DNA of 5,648 bases. Source: Candidatus Aminicenantota bacterium. Lineage in GTDB: Bacteria; Acidobacteriota; Aminicenantia; Aminicenantales; Aminicenantaceae. This document shows, in pieces, positions 1 to 5,479 of this stretch; within the stretch, counting starts at the first letter, position 1, and every line of letters starts with the position of its first letter. The position numbers were made by a program, and so were the translations under genes. The notes under the pieces were generated by a model, which saw only the letters and a list, made by a program, of their open reading frames with translations, was not told the DNA's origin and made no database searches. The stretch is from NCBI GenBank assembly GCA_030617525.1, contig JAUWVG010000189.1:1-5648 (forward strand), read 5' to 3'.

Positions 1-34
1 CAATTCCGCGATTCAAAGAACGAGTTCTGGGAAG

Positions 35-172
35 ATGATGGAGATATCACACAAAGTGAAATCTGAAGAGGATGGAAAAAGCGACATCCGAGGATTTAGC
101 CTTACCGAGTTGCTCATCGAGGGAAGCCGACTGTGTCGGCCGCTGAGTATGTCTGAGCACGGGATGGATTAA
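35..172 (+). pseudogene. Truncated prepilin-like reading frame (probable relic)
   Basis: A 45-codon frame starts at two adjacent ATG codons (35 and 38). It contains RGFSLTELLIE, which fits the class III prepilin cleavage motif: Gly20 before the cut, Phe at +1 and Glu at +5. The preceding 19-residue leader is hydrophilic and carries several Lys and Arg. Real type IV pilins and pseudopilins continue with about 20 hydrophobic residues. Here the helix breaks after four residues (Gly-Ser-Arg) and the frame stops at 170-172. Neither other frame restores a hydrophobic helix. I read this as the 5' relic of a pilin or pseudopilin gene whose remainder was deleted or replaced. The Shine-Dalgarno signal is poor: GGGAAG lies almost against the ATG. 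A chance match is possible, because the resemblance covers only about ten residues. Confidence 0.35.
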
Positions 173-272
173 GAAAAGTGGTACGCGTCTTCTTGGAAAT
201 TCTCTCTTTTGTGAGCAAGGTTTACGCGCGGAGTTACGGAAGTGCCGAGAGGAGCAATGAGGGAATGGCGTT

Positions 273-312
273 AAAAATCCGAGTGGAGCGCTTCCACCTC
301 GTCAGATTTTTT
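273..312 (+). terminator. Strong intrinsic terminator, possibly bidirectional
   Basis: A hairpin has arms GTGGA (283-287) and TCCAC (293-297) around a five-base GCGCT loop. It extends through CGA (280-282) with TCG (299-301) past one bulged C. A run of six T follows at 307-312. On the other side, AAAAATC (273-279) can pair with GATTTTT (305-311), the usual A-tract/T-tract layout of terminators that work in both directions. It would end transcription coming from the left and insulate larC. Confidence 0.6.
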
Positions 313-392
313 CTCATGTAATTCCTATTCGATTTACAGGACCATTTATTTAATTCAAGGAAATGGGGATGCGTTCTTTCCCAAAGGATATT

Positions 393-421
393 TTGCGTTT
401 TTAGGACATTTTCGCTATTCT
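393..421 (+). promoter_or_regulatory. Weak candidate sigma-70 promoter for larC
   Basis: TTGCGT (393-398) and TATTCT (416-421) are separated by exactly 17 bases, lie after the terminator and just before larC. They match the consensus hexamers at only 3 of 6 and 4 of 6 positions, so this is a candidate by spacing and location rather than a clear promoter. Transcription would begin around 428, leaving a very short leader. Confidence 0.22.
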
Positions 422-441
422 ATTCTTCGAAGGTCAAAAGA

Positions 442-1662
442 ATGCCCGTAAAGGAAAAAGCCGAAATGAAGTTTCTCTATTTTGACGCCTCCTCCGGCCT
501 CAGTGGAGACATGATTTTAGGTGCTCTTCTGGATTTAGGCGTGCCAAAGACTCTATTTTCAGAAAAAATGGCAGGACTGAACCTGCCCGTTGACATCCAG
601 ATAAAGGAGACAAAAAGATCGTCACTTCGAGGGCTTAAAATCGATGTTTCCGTCAAGAAAAGTACACATAACTCAGCGCGAAAATGGAAAGATGTGAAGG
701 ATCTCATCAACTCGAGTTCTTTTTCAAACAATATCAAGGAAAAATCTCTCTCTATCTTCAAGAAGCTCTTCCAGGCAGAGTCGCACGTCCATGGCCACCC
801 TTTCCATATGACTCACTTGCATGAAGCAGGAGCAGATGACGCCATCATTGATATTGTTGGCTGCTGTTTTCTTATCGACTATCTCAACATCGAAACATTT
901 TACTCTTCACCGTTGAATGTCGGGCAAGGGTGGGTCAAAACATCACATGGAATGTTACCCGTTCCACCACCAGCCGTCGCAGAACTCCTTAAAGATATTC
1001 CCGTCTATTCGGCATGGACCAAAAACGAACTGGTCACACCTACAGGAGCGGCGATTGTGACGACTCTTGTCAAGACGTTCCTCTCGTTTCCCGAAATGAA
1101 TTATGAAAAGATTGGCTATGGGGCTGGGAGTAAAGACTTTCCGGAAATCCCAAACATTCTTCGTGCCTTCCTCGGAAAAACTGAACAGTTTAAAGCCTCT
1201 AAAAAGATTTTTACCATCGAGGCCAACATCGATGACAGCACGCCTCAAATATTGGCAGGCTACTTCGAAAAGGCATTTAAATTGGGGGCATTAGATGTGT
1301 CTCTCACCCCCATTGTCATGAAAAAAAACAGGCTGGCCACCAAGCTGACACTTATGGCAGAATCCAGCAAACTGGACTCTCTCATCCGTTCGATCTTTGA
1401 GGAAACAAGCTCGATTGGTGTCAGATACTATCCAGTTGAAAGACGAGTTCTAGAGCGCAATTTGACAAAAATAACAGTACTGGGCGAAGACATTTCAGTA
1501 AAAACCGCCTGCCTTGAGGGAATAGAAGTCAATGCACTGCCCGAATATGAGGACTGCAAAAAAGTCGCCAGAAGAAACAAGATGCCGGTTAAAAAAGTGT
1601 ATGAGATGGCACAAACAGAAATTTCTCGAAGCAAACAAAAAACCCGATCCAAAAAAAATTGA
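442..1662 (+). CDS. larC: LarC, nickel-pincer cofactor biosynthesis nickel insertase (DUF111)
   Basis: In the characterised family, LarC is a CTP-dependent cyclometallase that inserts nickel into the pyridinium bis-thiocarboxylate intermediate, completing the nickel-pincer cofactor of lactate racemase and related enzymes. This 406-residue cytoplasmic protein has family motifs along its whole length: YFDASSGLSGDM (13-24), HLHEAGADD (125-133), VKTSHGMLPVPPPAV (165-179), ELVTPTGAAI (196-205), GYGAGSKDF (225-233), NIDDSTPQ (262-269) and MKKNR (293-297). A His-rich stretch (six His between 115 and 127) may bind metal. The frame is continuous, unlike Lactobacillus plantarum, where larC1 and larC2 are joined by ribosomal frameshifting. 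The ATG at 442 has GAAGG eight bases upstream. An ATG at 466 (AAGGA ten bases upstream) gives the more usual family N-terminus and is a real alternative. No larA, larB or larE is in view. The family call is firm; the cofactor's client enzyme is unknown. Confidence 0.93.
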   Translation: MPVKEKAEMKFLYFDASSGLSGDMILGALLDLGVPKTLFSEKMAGLNLPVDIQIKETKRSSLRGLKIDVSVKKSTHNSARKWKDVKDLINSSSFSNNIKEKSLSIFKKLFQAESHVHGHPFHMTHLHEAGADDAIIDIVGCCFLIDYLNIETFYSSPLNVGQGWVKTSHGMLPVPPPAVAELLKDIPVYSAWTKNELVTPTGAAIVTTLVKTFLSFPEMNYEKIGYGAGSKDFPEIPNILRAFLGKTEQFKASKKIFTIEANIDDSTPQILAGYFEKAFKLGALDVSLTPIVMKKNRLATKLTLMAESSKLDSLIRSIFEETSSIGVRYYPVERRVLERNLTKITVLGEDISVKTACLEGIEVNALPEYEDCKKVARRNKMPVKKVYEMAQTEISRSKQKTRSKKN

Positions 1663-1667
1663 AAGGT

Positions 1668-1685
1668 TCGACAGTTTTCATGAAT
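1668..1685 (+). repeat. Direct repeat, left copy
   Basis: TCGACAGTTTTCATGAAT matches 1924-1941 at 16 of 18 bases in the same orientation. It starts six bases after the larC stop codon and is the left boundary of the putative element. Confidence 0.55.
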
Positions 1686-1692
1686 TTCTTAG

Positions 1693-1705
1693 CCTGGATT
1701 ATTCA
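1693..1705 (+). repeat. Inverted end, left copy
   Basis: CCTGGATTATTCA is the reverse complement of 1937-1949 except for one base. The reverse strand reads as the end of a minus-strand frame (Val-Asn-Asn-Pro-Gly, then a stop at 1689-1691). Confidence 0.5.
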
Positions 1706-1800
1706 CGGGCCGAGGTTGCTGCAGATGCGAGGCACCGGCCAATGAAGCTGTGGTAGTCCACCGCGAGTTGGTCGTAACGAAGCAGATGTGGTAAGATCGG

Positions 1801-1819
1801 TTTGCCCCCTTGGGGTAAA
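1801..1819 (+). other. GC-rich hairpin inside the element
   Basis: TTTGCCCC (1801-1808) and GGGGTAAA (1812-1819) form an eight-pair stem with one G-U pair and a three-base loop. It is followed by A, not T, on the plus strand, and no T-run follows it on the minus strand, so it is not a standard intrinsic terminator. Confidence 0.4.
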
Positions 1820-1865
1820 AAATGCCGTCATTTGATAAAGACTGGCCAACAAATAAAGCAATGTT

Positions 1866-1887
1866 CATGTTATTACTGAATAACATG
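1866..1887. promoter_or_regulatory. Perfect 8-bp inverted repeat, operator-like or hairpin
   Basis: CATGTTAT (1866-1873) and ATAACATG (1880-1887) are perfect inverted copies around a six-base spacer, about 83 bases before the folE start. The size and symmetry would suit a dimeric repressor site or an RNA hairpin in the folE leader. It may equally be internal structure of the surrounding repeat element. No regulator is identifiable. Confidence 0.28.
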
Positions 1888-1923
1888 CTATGAAATCGAT
1901 GCCATTGAAGATAAATGAAGGAG

Positions 1924-1941
1924 TCGGCAGTTTTTATGAAT
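1924..1941 (+). repeat. Direct repeat, right copy
   Basis: TCGGCAGTTTTTATGAAT is the partner of 1668-1685, differing at two positions. Its last five bases overlap the right inverted end (1937-1949), which runs into the folE ribosome binding site. Confidence 0.55.
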
Positions 1942-1949
1942 AATTCAGG
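1937..1949 (-). repeat. Inverted end, right copy
   Basis: TGAATAATTCAGG pairs with 1693-1705 at 12 of 13 positions. It shares bases 1947-1949 with the first AGGAGG of the folE ribosome binding site. Confidence 0.5.
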
Positions 1950-1959
1950 AGGAAGGAGG
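1947..1959 (+). promoter_or_regulatory. Tandem Shine-Dalgarno for folE
   Basis: AGGAGG (1947-1952) is followed directly by AAGGAGG (1953-1959). The second copy lies ten bases from the GTG at 1970 and fixes that start codon. The doubled site should give strong initiation despite GTG, and it touches the right end of the repeat element. Confidence 0.75.
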
Positions 1960-1969
1960 AGATAGTATA

Positions 1970-2551
1970 GTGGATTTAAAAAAAATTGAGGAGGGAATAG
2001 AGCTCATACTGAAAGGTGTAGGAGAGGATACCCAAAGAGCCGGCCTGCAGGGTACCCCAAAACGAGTGGCTACCATGTTTACTCATATTTTTGGGGGAAA
2101 GGATGAGGATCCCTCCCATGAACTACAGCCCATTGACGGAGAGAAACATGATGAAATGGTCTTGATCAAAAATATCCCTCTCTATTCAATGTGCGAACAC
2201 CACATGCTTCCTTTTGCAGGTGTGGCTCATGTGGCCTATATCCCTAAAGGCGGACGAATTGTTGGATTGAGCAAAATTGCCAGGGTTGTGGACATATACT
2301 CCCGAAGACTTCAGGTGCAGGAACGGCTCACTAAACAAGTTGCAGACCTTATTGAAACCCAGTTAAAACCCTTAGGAGTTCTGGTTGTCATCGAGGCCGA
2401 ACACATGTGCATGTCCATGAGAGGATCAAATAAACCCAAGTCCATGACTATCACATCCGCTGTTCGAGGTTCATTCAGATCATCAAGTGCTACGCGGGCG
2501 GAAGCCATGACCTTAATCAGAGGAGGAGTTGGCAGTGGAAGAGAGACCTAA
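1970..2551 (+). CDS. folE: GTP cyclohydrolase I (FolE, type I)
   Basis: FolE converts GTP to 7,8-dihydroneopterin triphosphate, the first step of folate and biopterin synthesis. It also feeds queuosine synthesis through QueD. The 193-residue length is normal for a bacterial type I enzyme. Visible motifs are GTPKR (28-32), SMCEHHMLPF (73-82) with Cys75 and His78 as zinc ligands and His77 catalytic, GLSKIARVVD (99-108), RLQVQERLT (113-121) and HMCMSMRG (145-152) with Cys147 as third zinc ligand. All key residues are present, so the enzyme should be active and zinc-dependent. The start is GTG with a tandem Shine-Dalgarno. The 3' end overlaps the start of metG by 17 bases, and the metG ribosome binding site lies within the last codons of folE, so the two are probably translationally coupled. 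It is the first gene of the folE-metG-MBL run. Confidence 0.97.
   Translation: MDLKKIEEGIELILKGVGEDTQRAGLQGTPKRVATMFTHIFGGKDEDPSHELQPIDGEKHDEMVLIKNIPLYSMCEHHMLPFAGVAHVAYIPKGGRIVGLSKIARVVDIYSRRLQVQERLTKQVADLIETQLKPLGVLVVIEAEHMCMSMRGSNKPKSMTITSAVRGSFRSSSATRAEAMTLIRGGVGSGRET
2521..2526 (+). promoter_or_regulatory. Shine-Dalgarno that decides the metG start
   Basis: AGGAGG lies inside the end of folE. It is eight bases before GTG 2535 but only two bases before TTG 2529. This spacing favours GTG 2535 as the metG start. Confidence 0.7.
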
Positions 2552-4469
2552 GAATACTTTTTATATCACGACACCCATATACTATGTGAATGATATCCCT
2601 CATATAGGACATGCCTACACAACCATCATTACGGATGCCATCACACGCTTCAAAAAACTGGCAGGCTACGACGTCTTTTTTCTCACCGGGACAGATGAAC
2701 ACGGACAAAAAGTAGAAAAATCATCCCAGGAAAAGGGATTGACGCCCATCGAACTGGCTGACAAAATGGTGATCCGTTTCCAGGAACTATGGAAAGCACT
2801 CAATATATCGTACGATTATTTCATCCGAACCACACAGCCCATCCACGAAAAGGGCGTCCAGAAAATTTTTCAAAAACTGAAAGACAAGGGGGATATTTAT
2901 AAAGGAACATATAAAGGGTATTACTGCATTTCTGACGAAAATTTCTTACCAGAAGATGTTCCTCTAGAAAAAGAAGGTCACAAAATATGTCCGGACTGCG
3001 GGAAAGAGTGCAGCCTTGTTTCCGAAGAATGTTACTTTTTTAAACTCTCTGCCTACCAGGATCGTCTTCTCGATTTTTATGTTCAACATCCTGAGTTCGT
3101 ACGACCCCACACCCGGATGAACGAGGTGGTCAGTTTTGTTAAGCAAGGACTCAAAGATCTCAGCATCACGCGGACAACCGTAAAATGGGCCATACAGGTA
3201 CCGGATGATCCCGAGCATACAATCTATGTCTGGTTCGACGCCCTGAATAACTATCTGACAGCGATCGGGTATGACTGGAATCTGGAACTTTATGAAAAAT
3301 TCTGGCCTGCAGATGTTCACTTCATAGGGAAGGACATTCTCCGTTTCCATGCAATTTTTTGGCCGGCCTTCCTTATGGCGTCCGGATTCCCTCTTCCAAA
3401 GATCATTTTTGGTCACGGATGGTGGCTCAAAGATGACACAAAAATGTCCAAATCCAAAGGCAATGTCCTCGATCCGCATGTGATCCTAAAAGCGTTCGGA
3501 CCCGATCCTCTGAGATATTTTCTTCTCAGAGAAATCCCGATCGGTCTGGATGGGAATTTTTCTCATGAAGGATTTCTTCACAGAATAAACTCCGATCTGG
3601 CCAACGACCTGGGCAACCTTGTACAGAGAACCCTGACCATGATTTTTAATTATTTTGGCGGACGTATTGACAGCATGGGTGAAGAACAAACCGAAGATGA
3701 GGCACTAAGATTGGCATTTGATACTTTAAAGTCCCGTGTCATAGACCACTATGAAAAATACAATTTGAATAAAGCCTTGGAAGAGATCTGGGGATATTTG
3801 AATAAAGTCAATAAGTACCTGGCCACACACGAACCCTGGATAATTGCAAAAGATATCACACAAAGGGAAAGGCTTGGAAGAATTCTCTATCAGGCAGCCG
3901 CAGCCCTTAGAGCCATCTGCCCCCTCATTTTCCCTGTGATGCCGGAGTCCATGGAGAAAATATGGACTCTTCTCGGTGAAGAAAACTCCATCGAGGACAC
4001 CAGATTATCTCAGTTTGACTACAAAGACTTCCGCATCACGAGCAACATTCTTAAGCCGGATCCCCTCTTTCCCAGAGTCAAACTCGAAGATTTCTTAAAG
4101 GAAAAAGATACCGGGATACCGCCAATTCAGAAGGAGGATAAAATGGAACAAATCACTTTTGACGAATTCAAAAAAATGGACTTGCGTGTGGGAGAAATTT
4201 TAAAAGTTGAACACGTCGAAGGCACAAAAAAGCTCTTGAAAATTGATGTCAATATCGGGACAGAAACCCGGCAAATGGTGGCTGGAATTGCAGACACGTA
4301 TTCTCCTGATGACCTGATCGGCAAAAAAATCGTGGTCATTGTCAATCTTAAACCTGCCGTGATCCGCGGCATTGAATCACAGGCCATGCTTCTTGCGGCC
4401 GAGGTTTCCGGAAAAGCCATCGTTCCCTTCTTTCTCAAAGATGTCCCTGCCGGATCAAAAGTTCGCTAA
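2535..4469 (+). CDS. metG: Methionyl-tRNA synthetase with C-terminal tRNA-binding domain
   Basis: This class I synthetase charges tRNA-Met, including initiator tRNA, with methionine. Counting from GTG 2535 (644 residues), the HIGH signature is at 23-26, a knuckle insert with Cys131, Cys152 and Cys155 follows, WFDALNNYL is at 233-241, and KMSKS is at 303-307. The helical anticodon-binding domain spans roughly 350-500. A Trbp111/EMAPII-type OB-fold domain, containing LRVGEILKVEHVEG and LKPAVIRGIESQAMLLAA, occupies about 537-644; in the family it dimerises and binds tRNA. The start could be TTG 2529, adding two residues, but the Shine-Dalgarno spacing favours 2535. In the knuckle the second Cys of the usual first Cys-x-x-Cys pair is Asp134 (CISD), so zinc binding may be altered or lost. 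It overlaps folE by 17 bases. An unusually good internal ribosome binding site precedes the C-terminal domain. Confidence 0.96.
   Translation: MEERPKNTFYITTPIYYVNDIPHIGHAYTTIITDAITRFKKLAGYDVFFLTGTDEHGQKVEKSSQEKGLTPIELADKMVIRFQELWKALNISYDYFIRTTQPIHEKGVQKIFQKLKDKGDIYKGTYKGYYCISDENFLPEDVPLEKEGHKICPDCGKECSLVSEECYFFKLSAYQDRLLDFYVQHPEFVRPHTRMNEVVSFVKQGLKDLSITRTTVKWAIQVPDDPEHTIYVWFDALNNYLTAIGYDWNLELYEKFWPADVHFIGKDILRFHAIFWPAFLMASGFPLPKIIFGHGWWLKDDTKMSKSKGNVLDPHVILKAFGPDPLRYFLLREIPIGLDGNFSHEGFLHRINSDLANDLGNLVQRTLTMIFNYFGGRIDSMGEEQTEDEALRLAFDTLKSRVIDHYEKYNLNKALEEIWGYLNKVNKYLATHEPWIIAKDITQRERLGRILYQAAAALRAICPLIFPVMPESMEKIWTLLGEENSIEDTRLSQFDYKDFRITSNILKPDPLFPRVKLEDFLKEKDTGIPPIQKEDKMEQITFDEFKKMDLRVGEILKVEHVEGTKKLLKIDVNIGTETRQMVAGIADTYSPDDLIGKKIVVIVNLKPAVIRGIESQAMLLAAEVSGKAIVPFFLKDVPAGSKVR
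4131..4145 (+). promoter_or_regulatory. Internal Shine-Dalgarno and in-frame ATG within metG
   Basis: AAGGAGG (4131-4137) precedes an in-frame ATG (4143-4145) by five bases. The ATG is the first codon of the tRNA-binding domain. Initiation here would make a 108-residue protein ending at the metG stop, close to the size of free-standing Trbp111 (about 111 residues). The site also encodes Lys-Glu-Asp-Lys, so chance is possible. Confidence 0.45.
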
Positions 4470-4476
4470 ACGTTAT

Positions 4477-5471
4477 ATGAGACGAAGATCATTTATCGGC
4501 CGCTTCCTGGGAGGCCTTGTGGGCTTCCTTGCCAGCCTTTCTTTCGGAAGAAGCCGTTTTTCCGTTAACTCTGTTTTAAGTCAGAACACTACAGGATCTG
4601 ATATCCTGGTCAAAGTTCTTGGAACTGCGCAGGATGGAGGAATCCCTCAAATCGGATGTTTTTGCCCAAACTGTCAGCAGGCAAGAAAAGACAATCGCTT
4701 CTCCCGCCTCATTTCATCTCTTGCCATTTTGGACTTGAGAAATACAAGGCATTCATTATCGATACTACCCCTGATCTGAGAATCCAATATGATCGAATCC
4801 ATGAACGTTTGGGAAGAAAAAAAACCGACAGAAAAAATGTCCCAGATGGGATCCTGCTGACACACGCCCATATCGGGCACTATACAGGATTGATGTTCTA
4901 CGGATACGAATCTTTATCCACACAAAACCTTCCCGTTTACTGCTCCCGGCAAATGGGGGATTTCCTCTCGAGTAACGGGCCGTGGGATCAACTCGTTCGC
5001 CTGAAGAATATTTCCCTTCAGTATTTTGATCTCAACAAAAAAAAGAACCTCTCAGAAAATATTTCTGTAATTCCTTTCCATGTCCCTCACCGTGCTGAAT
5101 ATTCAGACACTCTTGGATTTAAGATTATCGGACCAAAAAAAAGTCTTCTCTACATCCCTGATATACAGAGTTGGAGTGGATGGAATCGGTCCATCAAAGA
5201 AGAAGTCGAAAAAACAGACATCGCCATTTTAGATGGGACATTTTTCAGCCCTGATGAACTCCCCGGGCGAGACCTGACAAAAATCGGCCACCCCTTTATC
5301 ACAACATCCCTCAAAATTTTAAAGGACACCGTCCGGTCAGGGGAAAAGAAAGTCGTATTCACACATCTCAATCACACCAATCTCGCACTCAATCCTGAGG
5401 GAGAAGAAAGAAGAGCTGTTCTTGAGGCAGGATGCGGCATCGCATGTGAATGGATGGAATTTTTTCTTTAA
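4477..5471 (+). pseudogene. PqqB-like MBL-fold hydrolase with Tat signal, frameshifted
   Basis: Two frames together make one protein of about 331 residues. The first (to about 4736) carries RRRSFIG at residues 2-8, a twin-arginine-like signal, then a hydrophobic stretch (10-23), VLGTAQDGG (47-55) and CFCPNC (61-66), as in PqqB-type proteins. The second (from about 4737 to 5471) carries FIIDTTPDLR, LTHAHIGHYTG with His130, His132 and His135 in restored numbering, PHRAEYSDTLGF, YIPDIQSW, AILDGTFF and VVFTHLNHTN, covering the rest of the metallo-beta-lactamase fold. The usual Asp of HxHxDH is Gly134. Adding one base around 4726-4740 rejoins the frames, giving for example SLAILD-x-EKYKAF. The rest is conserved, so this is a fresh mutation or a sequencing error. 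The family suggests a metal-dependent hydrolase; the substrate is unknown, and no pqq genes are in view. The start is uncertain: ATG 4477 suits a Tat peptide, ATG 4441 is an alternative, and neither has a good ribosome site. It lies 7 bases after metG. Confidence 0.8.
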
Positions 5472-5479
5472 AAAAAGAG

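Larger units (their letters stand above)
173..441. other. Non-coding stretch upstream of larC
   Basis: I see no convincing gene here on either strand. A 47-codon GTG-started frame (178-321, plus) and a 27-codon ATG frame (234-317, minus) exist, but they resemble nothing I know and both run through the terminator hairpin. The left part is G+C richer and could be debris of the pilin-like gene or an unrecognised small RNA. The right part, from about 313, is AT-rich and probably holds the larC leader and promoter. Confidence 0.5.
1668..1949. mobile_element. Putative MITE-like or repeat element between larC and folE
   Basis: This accounts for nearly all of the 307-base gap between larC and folE. 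An imperfect direct repeat of 18 bases lies at 1668-1685 and 1924-1941 (16 of 18 identical). Inverted ends CCTGGATTATTCA (1693-1705) and TGAATAATTCAGG (1937-1949) match at 12 of 13 positions. Inside are two hairpins, described separately, and no gene of credible length. A minus-strand frame (1689-1886) spans most of it and stops just beyond the left inverted end, but resembles no protein family I can name. The paired ends suggest a small non-autonomous element or the scar of a larger insertion sequence. No transposase is present, so mobility is inferred from structure only. It lies exactly between two otherwise compact genes. Confidence 0.42.

Noticed and set aside
1..66. Plus-strand frame open from the left edge, 21 codons, acidic, ending at TGA 64-66
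   Set aside because: It could be the tail of an upstream gene overlapping the prepilin-like frame, but 21 residues without any motif are too little to support a call.
234..317. Minus-strand 27-codon frame with a basic start and a hydrophobic end
   Set aside because: It looks like the start of a signal peptide but stops at once, and it lies over the terminator.
178..321. GTG-started 47-codon plus-strand frame
   Set aside because: There is no Shine-Dalgarno and no recognisable similarity, and it runs through the terminator hairpin and T-run.
1768..1797. TTGGTC, an 18-base spacer, then TAAGAT as a folE promoter
   Set aside because: Both hexamers are poor and the long gap offers many such chance pairs.
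1822..1893. Short plus-strand frame inside the repeat element
   Set aside because: Twenty-three codons, no Shine-Dalgarno and no known similarity; more likely chance or debris.
1936..1965. Nine-codon ATG frame just before folE, a possible leader peptide
   Set aside because: It mostly encodes the purine-rich Shine-Dalgarno region itself and has no ribosome site or regulatory codon run.
2964..3479. Long minus-strand frame of 171 codons
   Set aside because: It lies opposite the core of metG, which carries all catalytic motifs, and shows no protein-like motifs itself.
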